Origin: Planctomycetota bacterium
GTDB taxonomy: Bacteria > Planctomycetota > UBA1135 > GCA-002686595
Direction of reading: 5' to 3'
DNA: 64,000 bases
Assembly: GCA_029259595.1 (NCBI GenBank)
Contig: JAJDEW010000003.1
Span: forward strand, 1 to 64,000
Shown: in pieces, positions 34,649 to 43,460 of the stretch
How the letters are laid out: the number at the start of each line of letters is the position of its first letter
Position numbering within the stretch: the stretch's first letter is position 1
Program-made: the position numbers and the translations under genes
The notes under the pieces: generated by a model
What the model was told of the DNA's origin: nothing
Seen by the model: the letters and a program-made list of their open reading frames with translations, nothing else
The model's database searches: none

Positions 34649-34669
34649 GGTGTCGAATTTATCGACACC
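34649..34669. promoter_or_regulatory. Perfect 8-bp inverted repeat upstream of fliO (possible operator)
   Basis: ggtgtcga (34649-34656) and tcgacacc (34662-34669) flank the AT-rich spacer attta. This is a 21-base palindrome in an otherwise GC-rich gap, between the divergent hypothetical gene and fliO. On the minus strand it also contains GTCGATAA, the same -10-like string as in the motA promoter, but without a -35 match at the right distance. It could be an operator for a dimeric regulator or a hairpin. Confidence 0.5.
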
Positions 34670-34691
34670 GAGCCGCCAGGCCCAACAGGGA

Positions 34692-34737
34692 TCGGGGCGA
34701 ACGGTCGAAGAGCAGGGCGTTCCCCGATTCGCCCCGA
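34692..34737. repeat. 10-bp inverted repeat in the fliO leader
   Basis: tcggggcgaa (34692-34701) is the exact reverse complement of ttcgccccga (34728-34737), with a 26-base loop. Within it gaacg and cgttc offer a shorter competing pairing. It ends about 20 bases before the fliO GTG, so it may form a leader hairpin affecting fliO-operon expression. Confidence 0.5.
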
Positions 34738-34758
34738 CCCCCGCTCGGACCGGGGGGC

Positions 34759-35262
34759 GTGGGCCTGGCGTTTCCCGACGCAATGACTGTCGAATTCCTC
34801 ACCACCCTGACTCCCTCCGCCGCCGGCGGGCCGCAGTGGACGCGCTACCTCATGGTCTGCGTGGTCCTGGTCCTCTCGATCGCGCTCCTCGGCTGGGGGG
34901 CCCAGCGCGTGTTCGCGCGGACCCTCAAGGTCCGGGCGAGCCAGCGCTCGCTCCAGGTGCTCGACGTCCTGCCGCTCGGTCAGCGCCAGCGGCTCGTCGT
35001 CGTGCGCTGCTACGACCGCAACTTCCTCCTGGGCTGCGGGGAGAAGGAGGTGCGCCACATCGCCGAGCTGGACGCCCAGATCGAGAGCGGTGCGGTTCGA
35101 ACGGTCGCGGAGGCGCCCGAGAAGGAAGTCCGCGCCTTCCGGTCGGCGCTCGAGGCGGCCGGAGCCCCCGTGGACGTCCCGCGCCCTGCGGAGCCCGCGC
35201 CCGCCAACCCGCCGCCGCAGCGCCGCGGCATCCTCGAACACGGCAAGGGAATCCTCGGATGA
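34759..35262 (+). CDS. fliO: Flagellar export gate accessory protein FliO
   Basis: The protein has 167 residues. One membrane helix (YLMVCVVLVLSIALLGWGA) is followed by the FliO cytoplasmic core: LKVRASQRSLQVLDVLPLGQRQRLVVVRCYDRNFLLGC, readable as the family's LGxxxxLxVVxxxxRxxLLG pattern. A Pro-rich tail follows. FliO assists assembly of the FliP ring. GTG 34759 is preceded by a G-rich site. ATG 34783 is an alternative. The 3' end overlaps fliP in ATGA, and order fliO-fliP-fliQ-fliR is canonical. Confidence 0.87.
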   Translation: MGLAFPDAMTVEFLTTLTPSAAGGPQWTRYLMVCVVLVLSIALLGWGAQRVFARTLKVRASQRSLQVLDVLPLGQRQRLVVVRCYDRNFLLGCGEKEVRHIAELDAQIESGAVRTVAEAPEKEVRAFRSALEAAGAPVDVPRPAEPAPANPPPQRRGILEHGKGILG

Positions 35263-36077
35263 GGGCCCTTCTCCGACTCCTCCTGGTCTGTGTCCTGGGC
35301 CTCGTCGTCGCGGGCCCGGCGCTCGCCGCCCAAGCCACGACGGTACCGGGCGGAGCGCTCGAGAGCGGCGTGGACTTTGCCGCCGCACCCGACTCCTCCG
35401 CCACGAAGGCGGAGGCGACGGAGGGCAGCCTGCGGATGTCGTCCGCGATCGAGATCGCGATCGTCCTCACGGCGCTCTCGGTCCTGCCCGCTCTCTTGAT
35501 CTCGCTCACGAGCTTCACGCGCATCGTGATCGTCCTCTCGTTCATCCGCCGATCGATGGCGACGAACGAGCTGCCCCCCAATCCGATCCTCATCGGTCTG
35601 GCTTTGTTCCTGACAGCCTTCGTCATGGGGCCCGTCTTCGGGCGCGTCTACGAAGGGGCCTACGAGCCGTATCGAGCTGGCGAGATCGGGATGGACGCGG
35701 CCGGCAAGCTCGCGTGGGGAGAGATGAAGGGCTTTCTGTTGGCCAACACGCGCGAGTCCGAGCTCGAACTCTTCGCGGAGATGGCCGACATCGCACCGTT
35801 CACCGCGGACGGCGAACGCACGAAGGCCGATCTGCCCTTCCAGGTCATCGTGCCGGCCTTCGTGTTGAGCGAGCTGAAGACCGCCTTCCAGATGGGCTTC
35901 CTCCTGTTCCTTCCGTTCCTGGTCATCGACCTCGTCGTGGCCAGCGTCCTGATCTCGATGGGCATGTTCATGCTGCCGCCCGTGATGATCTCGACCCCGT
36001 TCAAGATCCTGCTCTTCGTGCTGGTCGACGGCTGGCACCTCGTCTGCGAGTCCCTCGTGACCTCGTTCATCGTCTGA
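35259..36077 (+). CDS. fliP: Flagellar export gate protein FliP
   Basis: The protein is about 272 residues. A cleavable signal peptide (MRALLRLLLVCVLGLVVAGPALAAQ) is present, as known for FliP. The core includes LPALLISLTSFTRIVIVLSFIR, ELPPNPILIGLALFLTAFVMGP, VIVPAFVLSELKTAFQMGFLLF and MGMFMLPPVMISTPFKILLF, all signature segments. FliP forms the pentameric base of the export pore with FliQ and FliR. The ATG at 35259 overlaps fliO. The same frame is open further upstream but reads through fliO and is not used. Confidence 0.97.
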   Translation: MRALLRLLLVCVLGLVVAGPALAAQATTVPGGALESGVDFAAAPDSSATKAEATEGSLRMSSAIEIAIVLTALSVLPALLISLTSFTRIVIVLSFIRRSMATNELPPNPILIGLALFLTAFVMGPVFGRVYEGAYEPYRAGEIGMDAAGKLAWGEMKGFLLANTRESELELFAEMADIAPFTADGERTKADLPFQVIVPAFVLSELKTAFQMGFLLFLPFLVIDLVVASVLISMGMFMLPPVMISTPFKILLFVLVDGWHLVCESLVTSFIV

Positions 36078-36093
36078 CTCGAAGGAGTACCCC

Positions 36094-36372
36094 GTGAGCG
36101 ATCTCGACCTACGCATCATCGACCTGGCCCGCGACATGCTCTTCACCGTGCTGCTCATCGCGGCCCCGGTGCTGGTCGTCGGCCTGTTCGTCGGTGTCAT
36201 GGTCAGCCTGTTCCAGGCCCTGACTTCGGTCCAGGAGCAGACCCTGAGCCTCGTCCCCAAGATGCTCGCGGTGATCCTCGTCGCCTTGCTGATGCTCGCG
36301 CCGACGCTCGGCATTCTGCAAGAGTTCTGCCGCGAGGTCTTCGCGCAACTGCACAGCTTCGGACTGAGCTGA
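36094..36372 (+). CDS. fliQ: Flagellar export gate protein FliQ
   Basis: The protein has 92 residues with two membrane helices (MLFTVLLIAAPVLVVGLFVG and MLAVILVALLMLAPTLGIL). The loop between them holds SLFQALTSVQEQTLSLVPK, the invariant FliQ motif (Q-x-x-T-x-x-QE-x-T-x-x-x-x-P-K). GTG start with AAGGAG 7 bases upstream. Four copies complete the pore with FliP and FliR. Confidence 0.96.
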   Translation: MSDLDLRIIDLARDMLFTVLLIAAPVLVVGLFVGVMVSLFQALTSVQEQTLSLVPKMLAVILVALLMLAPTLGILQEFCREVFAQLHSFGLS

Positions 36373-36377
36373 TCCCC

Positions 36378-37148
36378 GTGTTCCTTCCCACCGGACTCCT
36401 CGAAGCCTTCGGACTCGTCCTCGTGCGTACGGGTGCGCTCGTCGTCACGGCGCCGATCCTGGGCGCCGGCACGGGCTTCTCCGGGTACAAGGTCGCGCTG
36501 GTCTTCTTCCTGTCGGTGATCCTCTACGGCGCGGCGGGTCTGCCGATGCTGGAAGCCCTCGATCCGATCGGCTACGGCATCCTGGCGCTGCGCGAGATCA
36601 TGATCGGCCTGTTCTTGGGCTTCATCCTGCACGTCGCGCTGCTGTCGGTGCGCGTCGCGGGCGAGCTCATCGGCCAGGAAATGGGCTTCATGATGGCGCG
36701 TCAGGTGGATCCCGTGACGGGCATCCAGACGCCGCTGATCACGAGCCTGTACGAGAACATGTTCGTGATGGGGCTCATCTCCATCAACGGTCACCACTGG
36801 CTCCTGGGAGCGCTCGCGGACTCGTTCGACCGCGCACCGGTAGGTAGCTTCGACTTCGGGGGCAACCTGGCGGAGCCCGTGCAGCGCATGTTCGGGGAGA
36901 TGATGCAGGCCGGAATCGTGTTCGCCGCTCCGGTGCTGATCTTCCTGATGATGGTGACGGTCGTCATCGGCTTGCTGGCACGCGTCGTCCCGCAGATGAA
37001 CGTGCTCGAGATCGGGTTCACATTGCGCGTCATCGTCGCGCTCGTCGGCCTCTTTGCCTTTGCCCCGTTGCTCGAACCGGCCCTCGGCGCCCTGTACCGG
37101 AGCTTCTCCGGTTGGCTGGACCGCGGCCTGATGGCGATCGGAGGCTGA
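36378..37148 (+). CDS. fliR: Flagellar export gate protein FliR
   Basis: The protein has 256 residues with about six hydrophobic segments. LVRTGALVVTAPILGAG near the N-terminus, ALREIMIGLFLGFILHV and AGELIGQEMGFMMARQVDP are family segments. The C-terminal part has ARVVPQMNVLEIGFTLRVIV (VPQ-N motif). A single FliR completes the FliP5-FliQ4 pore. GTG start, five bases after the fliQ stop and four bases before flhB, indicates one operon. Confidence 0.96.
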   Translation: MFLPTGLLEAFGLVLVRTGALVVTAPILGAGTGFSGYKVALVFFLSVILYGAAGLPMLEALDPIGYGILALREIMIGLFLGFILHVALLSVRVAGELIGQEMGFMMARQVDPVTGIQTPLITSLYENMFVMGLISINGHHWLLGALADSFDRAPVGSFDFGGNLAEPVQRMFGEMMQAGIVFAAPVLIFLMMVTVVIGLLARVVPQMNVLEIGFTLRVIVALVGLFAFAPLLEPALGALYRSFSGWLDRGLMAIGG

Positions 37149-37152
37149 CGCG

Positions 37153-38253
37153 ATGGCCGACAACGAAGACAAGTCACAGAAGACCGAAGAGGCCACCCCA
37201 AGGCGCGTCCAGGAAGCGCGCGAAAAGGGGCAGGTCGCGATGTCCTCCGAGTTCTCCGCGGCCATGGCCCTCGCGACCGCCATCGGAGCGTTCTTGTTCG
37301 GGGGCCGTGCCCTGTTCGAGGCGTTGGGCGGATTGATCGTGGATACCGGACGCTCGCTCTCGACGCTGGGAACCACGAACCTCTCGCCGGTCCAGTGCGC
37401 GGACGTCCTGACGGCTTCCATCCAACGTGCGGCGCTCCCGCTCGCCATGGTCACGCTACCGGCCGTCGTCCTGAGTGCCGTGGTCGGCTACGGCCAGATC
37501 GGTTTGAAGTTCGCGCCGAAGGCGATCGAGATCGATCCCTCGAAGCTGGATCCGGTCAAGGGGATGGGCAAGCTCCTCGGCCTGCGATCGGTCGTGCGGA
37601 CGTCGATGGCCCTCGCCAAGGTCGTCCTGATCGCGACGACCGTGATCATCATCGCGCGCATGCACGTCGACGAGGTCGTGCGGGTCGGCATCAACGAGTT
37701 GCGGCCGTTGCTGATCGGAGTGATGCACATCGTCTTGCGTTGCGCGATCGGGGCGATCACCGTGATCCTCCTGCTGAGCCTGATCGACCTGATGTACCAG
37801 CGCTGGCAGCACAAGAAGGACCTGCGCATGACCAAGCAGGAGGTCAAGGAGGAACACCGCCTGACCGAAGGGGATCCGCACATTCGAGCGCGCATCCGCC
37901 AGGTCCAGCGCGAGATGGCGACGCGGCGCATGATGGCCGATGTGCCCGACGCGACGGTCGTGGTCACGAACCCGACGCACTACGCGGTCGCGATGCGCTA
38001 CGACCACGGTCCGGACGGCCAGCCGTTACAGGCCGCACCGGTCGTCGTCGCCAAAGGAGTCGATCACGTCGCACAGCGCATCAAGGAGATCGCGAGCGAG
38101 GCCGGGGTCGTTCTCTACGAAGACGTTCCGTTGGCGCGCTCCCTCCACGCCCGCTGCGAGATCGGCAAGGAGATCCCCGAGGACCTCTATACGGCGGTCG
38201 CGGCGGTCCTCGGCTACGTCATGCGGCTCGAGAAGGGGGCGGTAGGCGCCTGA
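37153..38253 (+). CDS. flhB: Flagellar export switch protein FlhB
   Basis: The protein has 366 residues. The N-terminal ADNEDKSQKTEEATPRRVQEAREKGQV is the typical cytoplasmic start. Four membrane helices follow, then a cytoplasmic domain (MTKQEVKEEHRLTEGDPHIRARIR) and the autocleavage site TNPTHYAVAMRYD (cut between Asn and Pro). Cleavage switches export from rod/hook to filament substrates. The C-terminal core (YEDVPLARSLHARCEIGKEIPEDLYTAVAAVL) is complete. ATG 37153 is four bases after the fliR stop. Confidence 0.97.
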   Translation: MADNEDKSQKTEEATPRRVQEAREKGQVAMSSEFSAAMALATAIGAFLFGGRALFEALGGLIVDTGRSLSTLGTTNLSPVQCADVLTASIQRAALPLAMVTLPAVVLSAVVGYGQIGLKFAPKAIEIDPSKLDPVKGMGKLLGLRSVVRTSMALAKVVLIATTVIIIARMHVDEVVRVGINELRPLLIGVMHIVLRCAIGAITVILLLSLIDLMYQRWQHKKDLRMTKQEVKEEHRLTEGDPHIRARIRQVQREMATRRMMADVPDATVVVTNPTHYAVAMRYDHGPDGQPLQAAPVVVAKGVDHVAQRIKEIASEAGVVLYEDVPLARSLHARCEIGKEIPEDLYTAVAAVLGYVMRLEKGAVGA

Positions 38254-38270
38254 GGCGCACCGACTGACGC

Positions 38271-40385
38271 ATGAGCGATCTCACCCCCGGAAACAGCGTC
38301 GGACGCTTCGGCGAATTCCTGCGGCGGTATGCCGACTGGGCCCTCGGCCTCGGCGTGCTGTGCCTGATGGTCACGCTCCTGACGCCCATCTCGCCGGGCG
38401 TGCTGGACGTGTTGCTGGCCTTCAACATCACCTGCTCGCTCCTGATGTTGCTGGTCACGATGAACGTCAAGAACTCTGCCGAGCTCTCGACGTTCCCGAC
38501 GGTGCTGCTCTTCGCGACCTTGTTCAGATTGGGGATCAACGTCGCGAGCACGCGCTTGATCCTGAGCGATGGCCAGGCGGGTGCGATCATCCAGGCCTTC
38601 GGCGACTATGTCGTCGGCGAGAACCTGACGGTCGGGCTCGTGGTGTTCCTGATCCTGATCATCATCCAGTTCGTGGTGATCACGAAGGGTGCGGGACGCA
38701 TCAGCGAGGTTGCGGCGCGCTTCGTGCTCGATGCGATGCCCGGCAAGCAAATGGCGATCGACGCCGACCTCAACGCCGGCCTGATCGATTCGGACTCCGC
38801 GCGTTCGCGCCGGGAGCAGATCGCCTCCGAGGCCGAGTTCTACGGAGCCATGGACGGCGCCTCGAAGTTCGTTCGTGGTGATGCGATCGCGGGTCTCATC
38901 ATCACGGCCCTGAACCTCGTCGGCGGCATCGCGATCGGCAGCATGAAGGGGATGTCGGTGGGCGAGGCGGCCGAGACGTACTCGATGTTCACCATCGGTG
39001 ACGGCCTGGTCAGCCAGATTCCGGCGCTCTTCGTGTCGACCGCCGCGGCTGTGCTCGTGACACGCGCGAACAGCGAGAAGAGCCTCGGCCAGAACCTCAT
39101 CGTTCAGGTCGGAGGTCGCCCGAAGGCGACCCTGATCGCCGCCGGGATGATGTTCACCATCGGGATGCTTCCGGGCATGCCGGTCATTCCCTTTTCGATC
39201 CTGGCGACCGTCCTGCTGCTGCTCTGGCGTGGAACCCGCGACGTGGAGTCGCCGAACGACCTGCTCGACGGCAAGCGCGTCGAAAGCACGTCCCCCGCGA
39301 CCGAGCCGGCGGAGGAGTCCGAGAAGACGGACGAGCAAGGCGCGCTCGAGCTGCTGCAAGTCGACCGCGTCGCGCTCGAGATCGGCTACCGCTTGATCCC
39401 CCTCGTTCAAGACAAGAACGGAACGGGGATCCTCGATCACATCTCTCAGCTGCGGCGGCGCTTCGCGACGCGCGAAGGCGTCGTTCTCCCGCCCGTGCGC
39501 ATCAAGGACAACGTCCGGCTCGAGCCGGGCGCGTACCGCATTCTCGTCGGCGGCCAGGAGATCGCGGCGGGCACCATCGAACCCGGTCAGTTCCTGGCGA
39601 TGGACGGGGGCAGTGCGAGCGGGAAGATCCGCGGTCGCCAGACGAAGGACCCGGCTTTCGGGCTTCCGGCCTGGTGGATCGCCGGGTCGCAGCGCGACGA
39701 GGCCGAGCTGCTGGGTTACACGGTCATCGACCCGACGAGCGTGCTCGTGACACACCTGTCGGAGATCCTGCGTGGCTCCTTCCACGAGATTCTCTCGCGC
39801 GACGACGTCAAGGATCTGATCGAGAACGCGAAAAAGACCGCACCGGCCGTGGTCGAAGAGCTGATTCCAGACCGGATGAGCTACGGCGACGTGCAGCGCG
39901 TCCTGCGCAACCTGCTGGCCGAAGGTGTTCCCGTTCGGAACATGCCGGCGATCCTGGAAGCGTTGGCCGACAACGTCGCCCGCACGAACGACACGGAGGC
40001 TCTGACGGAGCTGGTGCGGCAGCGTCTCGGCCGCGTGCTGTGCGAGCTGCATTCCGACCGGGAGGGGACGATTCACGCCGTGGCTCTGGACCCGGCCGTC
40101 GAGTCGCGGCTCTCCTCGGTCGTCGGAAACGGCAACGCTGGCGCCCCCGACGCCGGTCGCGTCAGTCCGGCCTACCTGCAGGCGTTGGTCGAGCGCATCG
40201 GCGAGACGCTCGGCGCGGCCGCGCGCGGTGGAAAGGACGTCGTGCTGCTCGCGCGCTCCAACGTCCGCCGCTTCCTGCACGAGCTGGTCGGCGCGACGCT
40301 GCCGAAGGTCGCGGTGCTTTCCTACAACGAGGTCGTTCCCGCTCGCGCGGTCGAAACGACGGCCATCGTGAAGCTGGATGAATGA
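38271..40385 (+). CDS. flhA: Flagellar export channel protein FlhA
   Basis: The protein has 704 residues. About eight membrane helices span residues 1-330. They include the highly conserved FHIPEP-equivalent region LNAGLIDSDSARSRREQIASEAEFYGAMDGASKFVRGDAIAGL in pattern. The large cytoplasmic domain (residues ~350-704) forms the nonameric ring that receives chaperone-substrate complexes; GYRLIPLVQ, YGDVQRVLRNLLAEGVPVRNMPAILEAL and the ending PKVAVLSYNEVVPA are typical. It probably couples proton flow to export. Its stop overlaps flhF by eight bases. Confidence 0.97.
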   Translation: MSDLTPGNSVGRFGEFLRRYADWALGLGVLCLMVTLLTPISPGVLDVLLAFNITCSLLMLLVTMNVKNSAELSTFPTVLLFATLFRLGINVASTRLILSDGQAGAIIQAFGDYVVGENLTVGLVVFLILIIIQFVVITKGAGRISEVAARFVLDAMPGKQMAIDADLNAGLIDSDSARSRREQIASEAEFYGAMDGASKFVRGDAIAGLIITALNLVGGIAIGSMKGMSVGEAAETYSMFTIGDGLVSQIPALFVSTAAAVLVTRANSEKSLGQNLIVQVGGRPKATLIAAGMMFTIGMLPGMPVIPFSILATVLLLLWRGTRDVESPNDLLDGKRVESTSPATEPAEESEKTDEQGALELLQVDRVALEIGYRLIPLVQDKNGTGILDHISQLRRRFATREGVVLPPVRIKDNVRLEPGAYRILVGGQEIAAGTIEPGQFLAMDGGSASGKIRGRQTKDPAFGLPAWWIAGSQRDEAELLGYTVIDPTSVLVTHLSEILRGSFHEILSRDDVKDLIENAKKTAPAVVEELIPDRMSYGDVQRVLRNLLAEGVPVRNMPAILEALADNVARTNDTEALTELVRQRLGRVLCELHSDREGTIHAVALDPAVESRLSSVVGNGNAGAPDAGRVSPAYLQALVERIGETLGAAARGGKDVVLLARSNVRRFLHELVGATLPKVAVLSYNEVVPARAVETTAIVKLDE

Positions 40386-41313
40386 CATGAAGAGTTCGAA
40401 CTCCACGAAGAGCCCGGGTGCTCCGCAAAGGAAGATCCAGAAGCCGCGCCTCGAGGCCGTACGCGCCAAGCGGCCGCCCGCGCCGCCGGCGGGCGTCCTG
40501 CAACCCGCACGGACCGATCCCGGAGCCGAAGACGTGCGCAACCGTCTGATCCGCGCCGGCGCTTCGCGCTCCCTGACCGAGGCCGTCGTCGGTCGCGTGC
40601 TCGAGAGCGGCGCGACCGGCGCCTGGGCGATCGACGCCGCAGCCAAGATCATCGGCGGGCTCTTTCGCGTTCATGCCTCGCCACGGCGCGCACGCAGCAC
40701 GCGCGAGCCGCATCTGCTCGTCTTCGTAGGCCCGACCGGGGCGGGAAAAACGACCGTGCTCGCCAAGCTGGGCCGCAAGCTGACCCAGGCCGGACGATCG
40801 GTTCGATACGCCAGCCTGGATCCGCTCGGGATCACGGCGCTGCAGGCCGTCGGCGGTGTGGACGCCGACGTGGATCGGTCCGAGCTTCCGATCACCGCCG
40901 CGCGGAACGGCGCGGACGTCAAGCGTCTGTTGCGCGGCTCGCCCGGCACCGATGTCGTGCTGCTCGACACGCCGGGCCTGTCGCCGCGCGACGCCACGGG
41001 CTTGGCGGCGCTCGCACGCGAGCTCGCGCGCATCGGGCGCGGGGATCGATCCGAGACCTATCTCGTGCTGCCCGCGAACGCGAGCCGGGCTTCGCTCGAG
41101 CTCTGTATCCGCGGCTTCAGCGCAATATCCGTGGACGCGACCGTGATCACGAAGCTGGACGAGACCGAAGAAACGGCGGCGCCGCTCGAGCTCTCGCTGC
41201 GGTCCGGTTCGGCGATCGCCTTCTTGGCCGAGGGACAGGACGTCCGCGCCGGCCTCTTCCGCCCGCGCCCCGGGCACTTCGCGGACCTCCTGCTCTCGGG
41301 GCACATCCGATGA
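40378..41313 (+). CDS. flhF: Flagellar placement SRP-type GTPase FlhF
   Basis: The protein has 311 residues, shorter than typical FlhF (about 380-450) because the N-terminal B domain is reduced to a basic Pro-rich tail of ~50 residues. The NG domain is present: P-loop VGPTGAGKTTVLAKLG at about 117-132, LLDTPGLSPRD, and TKLDETE as the guanine-specificity motif. FlhF with FlhG sets number and position of flagella, usually polar. It overlaps flhA and ends within the ATGA of flhG. Confidence 0.9.
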   Translation: MNDMKSSNSTKSPGAPQRKIQKPRLEAVRAKRPPAPPAGVLQPARTDPGAEDVRNRLIRAGASRSLTEAVVGRVLESGATGAWAIDAAAKIIGGLFRVHASPRRARSTREPHLLVFVGPTGAGKTTVLAKLGRKLTQAGRSVRYASLDPLGITALQAVGGVDADVDRSELPITAARNGADVKRLLRGSPGTDVVLLDTPGLSPRDATGLAALARELARIGRGDRSETYLVLPANASRASLELCIRGFSAISVDATVITKLDETEETAAPLELSLRSGSAIAFLAEGQDVRAGLFRPRPGHFADLLLSGHIR

Positions 41314-42203
41314 TCGCGGAACCCAGAGAGCGACGCGAGCGCGCCGGCGCGGGTGACCTCGGGCGACCGTTCGTGCTCGTCACCGGCGGCAAGGGCGGCG
41401 TGGGGAAGTCCACCGTCGCGGCCAACCTCGGTGTGCTCGTGGCGGACGAACTCGCGCGCAACGCCGGCGGCGAACATGCGGTGCTGGTCGACCTGGATTT
41501 CGGGCTCGCGAACCTCGACCTGCTCTTCGGGCAGCGGCCCGAGCGCAATCTGGAGTCGTTCTTCCGAGCCGAAGCCGAGCTTGCCGACTGCTTGACGCGC
41601 GTCGGCGGTCGGCTCGAGCTCCTGCCCGCCGGATCGGGTTCTCACGAGATGGGTCGTCCCGACCAGCAGCGGCGCGCGACGCTGCTGCAGGCGCTCGCCG
41701 AGCTTCCGTGCGACAGACAGGTCCTGATCGGCGACTCCCCGGCCGGGATCGGGCCCGACGTTCTCGACTTCGGGAGCCGCGCCGATCGTGTCATCGTCGT
41801 CACGACGCCCGAGCCCGCTGCCATGCTCGACGCCTACGGACTGCTCAAGGCCCTCGACGCCGAGGCTCGGCTCCGTGGGAAGGAAGTTCCGACTCCCGAG
41901 CTGTTCGTCAATCGCGCCGCGGACACCGTGGAGGCGGCCGCCGTGGCGAAGCACGTTCGCACCACGGCCGAGCGCTTCCTTTCCCGCTCGCCGCGCCTGG
42001 CCGGCTGGTGCCCGGAATCACACCTCGTCCGCGACTCGGTCCGTGCCCGCGAGCCCTTCGCGCGCTCCGCTCCGGACGCACATCCGACGCGCTCGCTCCG
42101 CATTCTCGCCCGCCGACTGGTCTCGCTGGCGCTCAGCAGGCCGCTGCGCGGAGCGACGGCGGAAGTTTCCCCTCTCAAGGCTTCGGATCGACATGTCCGA
42201 TAG
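41310..42203 (+). CDS. flhG: Flagellar number regulator FlhG (MinD-like ATPase)
   Basis: The protein has 297 residues. The deviant Walker A GGKGGVGKSTVAANLG is at about 26-41, followed by LVDLDFGLANLDLLFG (switch I/II region of the ParA/MinD family), LIGDSPAGIGPDVLDF and VVTTPEPAAMLDAYGLLK. FlhG stimulates the FlhF GTPase and restrains flagellar number. The start overlaps flhF by four bases. The last ~35 residues are basic and Ala/Ser rich. I do not see a clear C-terminal amphipathic membrane-targeting helix as in MinD. Confidence 0.92.
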   Translation: MIAEPRERRERAGAGDLGRPFVLVTGGKGGVGKSTVAANLGVLVADELARNAGGEHAVLVDLDFGLANLDLLFGQRPERNLESFFRAEAELADCLTRVGGRLELLPAGSGSHEMGRPDQQRRATLLQALAELPCDRQVLIGDSPAGIGPDVLDFGSRADRVIVVTTPEPAAMLDAYGLLKALDAEARLRGKEVPTPELFVNRAADTVEAAAVAKHVRTTAERFLSRSPRLAGWCPESHLVRDSVRAREPFARSAPDAHPTRSLRILARRLVSLALSRPLRGATAEVSPLKASDRHVR

Positions 42204-42456
42204 AAGCTCCGACGAATTCCGTCTCCGTTCCGCCTGGCGTTCGACCTCCGGTCGCTTCGCGGTGACGGCCGGGAGCTTCGTCGCGCTTCTTTCTCTCTTC
42301 CACCACATCCCGGTTTCGATCGCTTCTCTCCGCGGAGGCATCGCCTACATCGCAGTGCTCGCGGTCGGCCGCTTCGGTGGCTTCGCCCTCGAACGTGCCG
42401 TGGCCTTCGACCGGGCGGCGTCCAGGAAAGACGACAAGGGTGGGGAGGCAAGCTGA
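42193..42456 (+). CDS. Small membrane protein between flhG and fliA
   Basis: The protein is 87 residues. A charged N-terminus (SDRSSDEFRLRSAWRS) is followed by two moderately hydrophobic stretches (FAVTAGSFVALLSLFHHIPV and GGIAYIAVLAVGRFGGFAL) and a charged tail (DRAASRKDDKGGEAS). It overlaps flhG by 11 bases and ends 25 bases before fliA, so it belongs to the operon. I do not recognise the family. Its fixed place between flhG and fliA suggests a flagellar role, which is inference. Confidence 0.65.
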   Translation: MSDRSSDEFRLRSAWRSTSGRFAVTAGSFVALLSLFHHIPVSIASLRGGIAYIAVLAVGRFGGFALERAVAFDRAASRKDDKGGEAS

Positions 42457-42481
42457 TGGAACACGATCGAAAGGCTGAACG

Positions 42482-43228
42482 GTGACGGACAAAGGTGAGA
42501 CGGAGTTTGTCACCGGAACGGATCCGGGCGAGCGGGATCGCATGATCCTGGAGCACCTCCCGTTGTTGCACCACATCGTCGGGAGGATGTGCTTCGACAT
42601 TCCCGGGAGCATCGAACGCGAGGACCTCTTCGGATGGGGAATGCTCGGGTTGATCGGTGCGGCGGACTCCTGGGACGAGAGCCGCGGCCTGAAGTTCTCG
42701 ACCTACGCCTTTCCACGGATTCGGGGCGCGATCCTCGACGAGTTGCGACGGCAAGACTTCCTTCCGCGCGGCCGCCGCGAGAAGCTCAGGGAGCTGGACC
42801 GCGCCGTAAGCCGACTCGAGCAGGAGAACGGGACACCGCCCGATCCGAACGAGATCGCGGAAACGCTCGGCGTTTCCATCGAAGAGGTGGGAGAGATCAT
42901 GCATTCGGCCCGTGTGGCGGGGTGCATTTCGCTGGACGACGGGCCTTCGGAAGGGCTCTCGCAGATGCTGACCGATCCTCGCAGCGAGGACCCGACGGGT
43001 AGCGTCGAGTGGCAGGAGATGAAGGCCCTCCTGGTGGATGCGATCCAGGACCTGCCCGAGCCGGACCGCTCTGTCATCACGCTGTACTACGGCGAGGAGC
43101 TCTTTCTCAAGGAGATCGGCGACATCCTCGGCGTGACCGAATCCCGCGTGAGCCAGATTCATACCTGCGCGCTCTATCGCTTGAACCGCGGACTCAAGGT
43201 TCTCACTGGAGAGCGCACCGAAGGATGA
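42482..43228 (+). CDS. fliA: RNA polymerase sigma-28 factor FliA
   Basis: The protein has 248 residues, GTG start. Region 2 reads HHIVGRMCFDIPG, then DLFGWGMLGLIGAADSWDESRGLKFSTYAFPRIRGAILDELR (in pattern), typical of the FliA/SigD group. Region 3 contains LEQENGTPPDPNEIAETLGV. Region 4 has LPEPDRSVITLYYGEELFLKEIGDILGVTESRVSQIH with the helix-turn-helix. It directs transcription of late flagellar genes. Four candidate target promoters occur in this window, and its inhibitor FlgM is encoded 2 kb away on the other strand. Confidence 0.96.
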   Translation: MTDKGETEFVTGTDPGERDRMILEHLPLLHHIVGRMCFDIPGSIEREDLFGWGMLGLIGAADSWDESRGLKFSTYAFPRIRGAILDELRRQDFLPRGRREKLRELDRAVSRLEQENGTPPDPNEIAETLGVSIEEVGEIMHSARVAGCISLDDGPSEGLSQMLTDPRSEDPTGSVEWQEMKALLVDAIQDLPEPDRSVITLYYGEELFLKEIGDILGVTESRVSQIHTCALYRLNRGLKVLTGERTEG

Positions 43229-43237
43229 GGAGAGACC

Positions 43238-43453
43238 ATGAACCCCGCAGTACATCGCAGTGACCCTGCTTCGATCCGGCCGCCCTATCGCGTCGATCCG
43301 AAGCGGCGGCGCGAGGGCGAGTCGAAGAACTTCGAAGACGAGCTGGATCCACAGCCTCCGCCGGCGCCCTCACCCGAACGCCGACCGAAGGCTCCGGTGA
43401 GTCCGCTCTGGATCGAGGACGAAGTCGGCAGCCATGTCGACCTCGAAGGATGA
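43238..43453 (+). CDS. Small Pro/charged hypothetical protein after fliA
   Basis: The protein is 71 residues. It is proline rich and strongly charged (SIRPPYRVDPKRRREGESK, LDPQPPPAPSPERRPKAPV), so probably largely disordered. A good AGGAGAG Shine-Dalgarno five bases ahead of ATG 43238 and tight spacing (nine bases after fliA) support real translation. No family recognised. It may be a short flagellar regulator or chaperone, but nothing in the sequence proves that. Confidence 0.6.
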   Translation: MNPAVHRSDPASIRPPYRVDPKRRREGESKNFEDELDPQPPPAPSPERRPKAPVSPLWIEDEVGSHVDLEG

Positions 43454-43460
43454 CGACGAC

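Noticed and set aside
34565-34783. Longer version of the small acidic gene starting at 34783
   Set aside because: The added segment overlaps fliO, is Arg/Pro rich and crosses both palindromes.
38214-40652. Long minus-strand open frame opposite flhA
   Set aside because: flhA is unambiguous in the other strand; the frame is compositional shadow.
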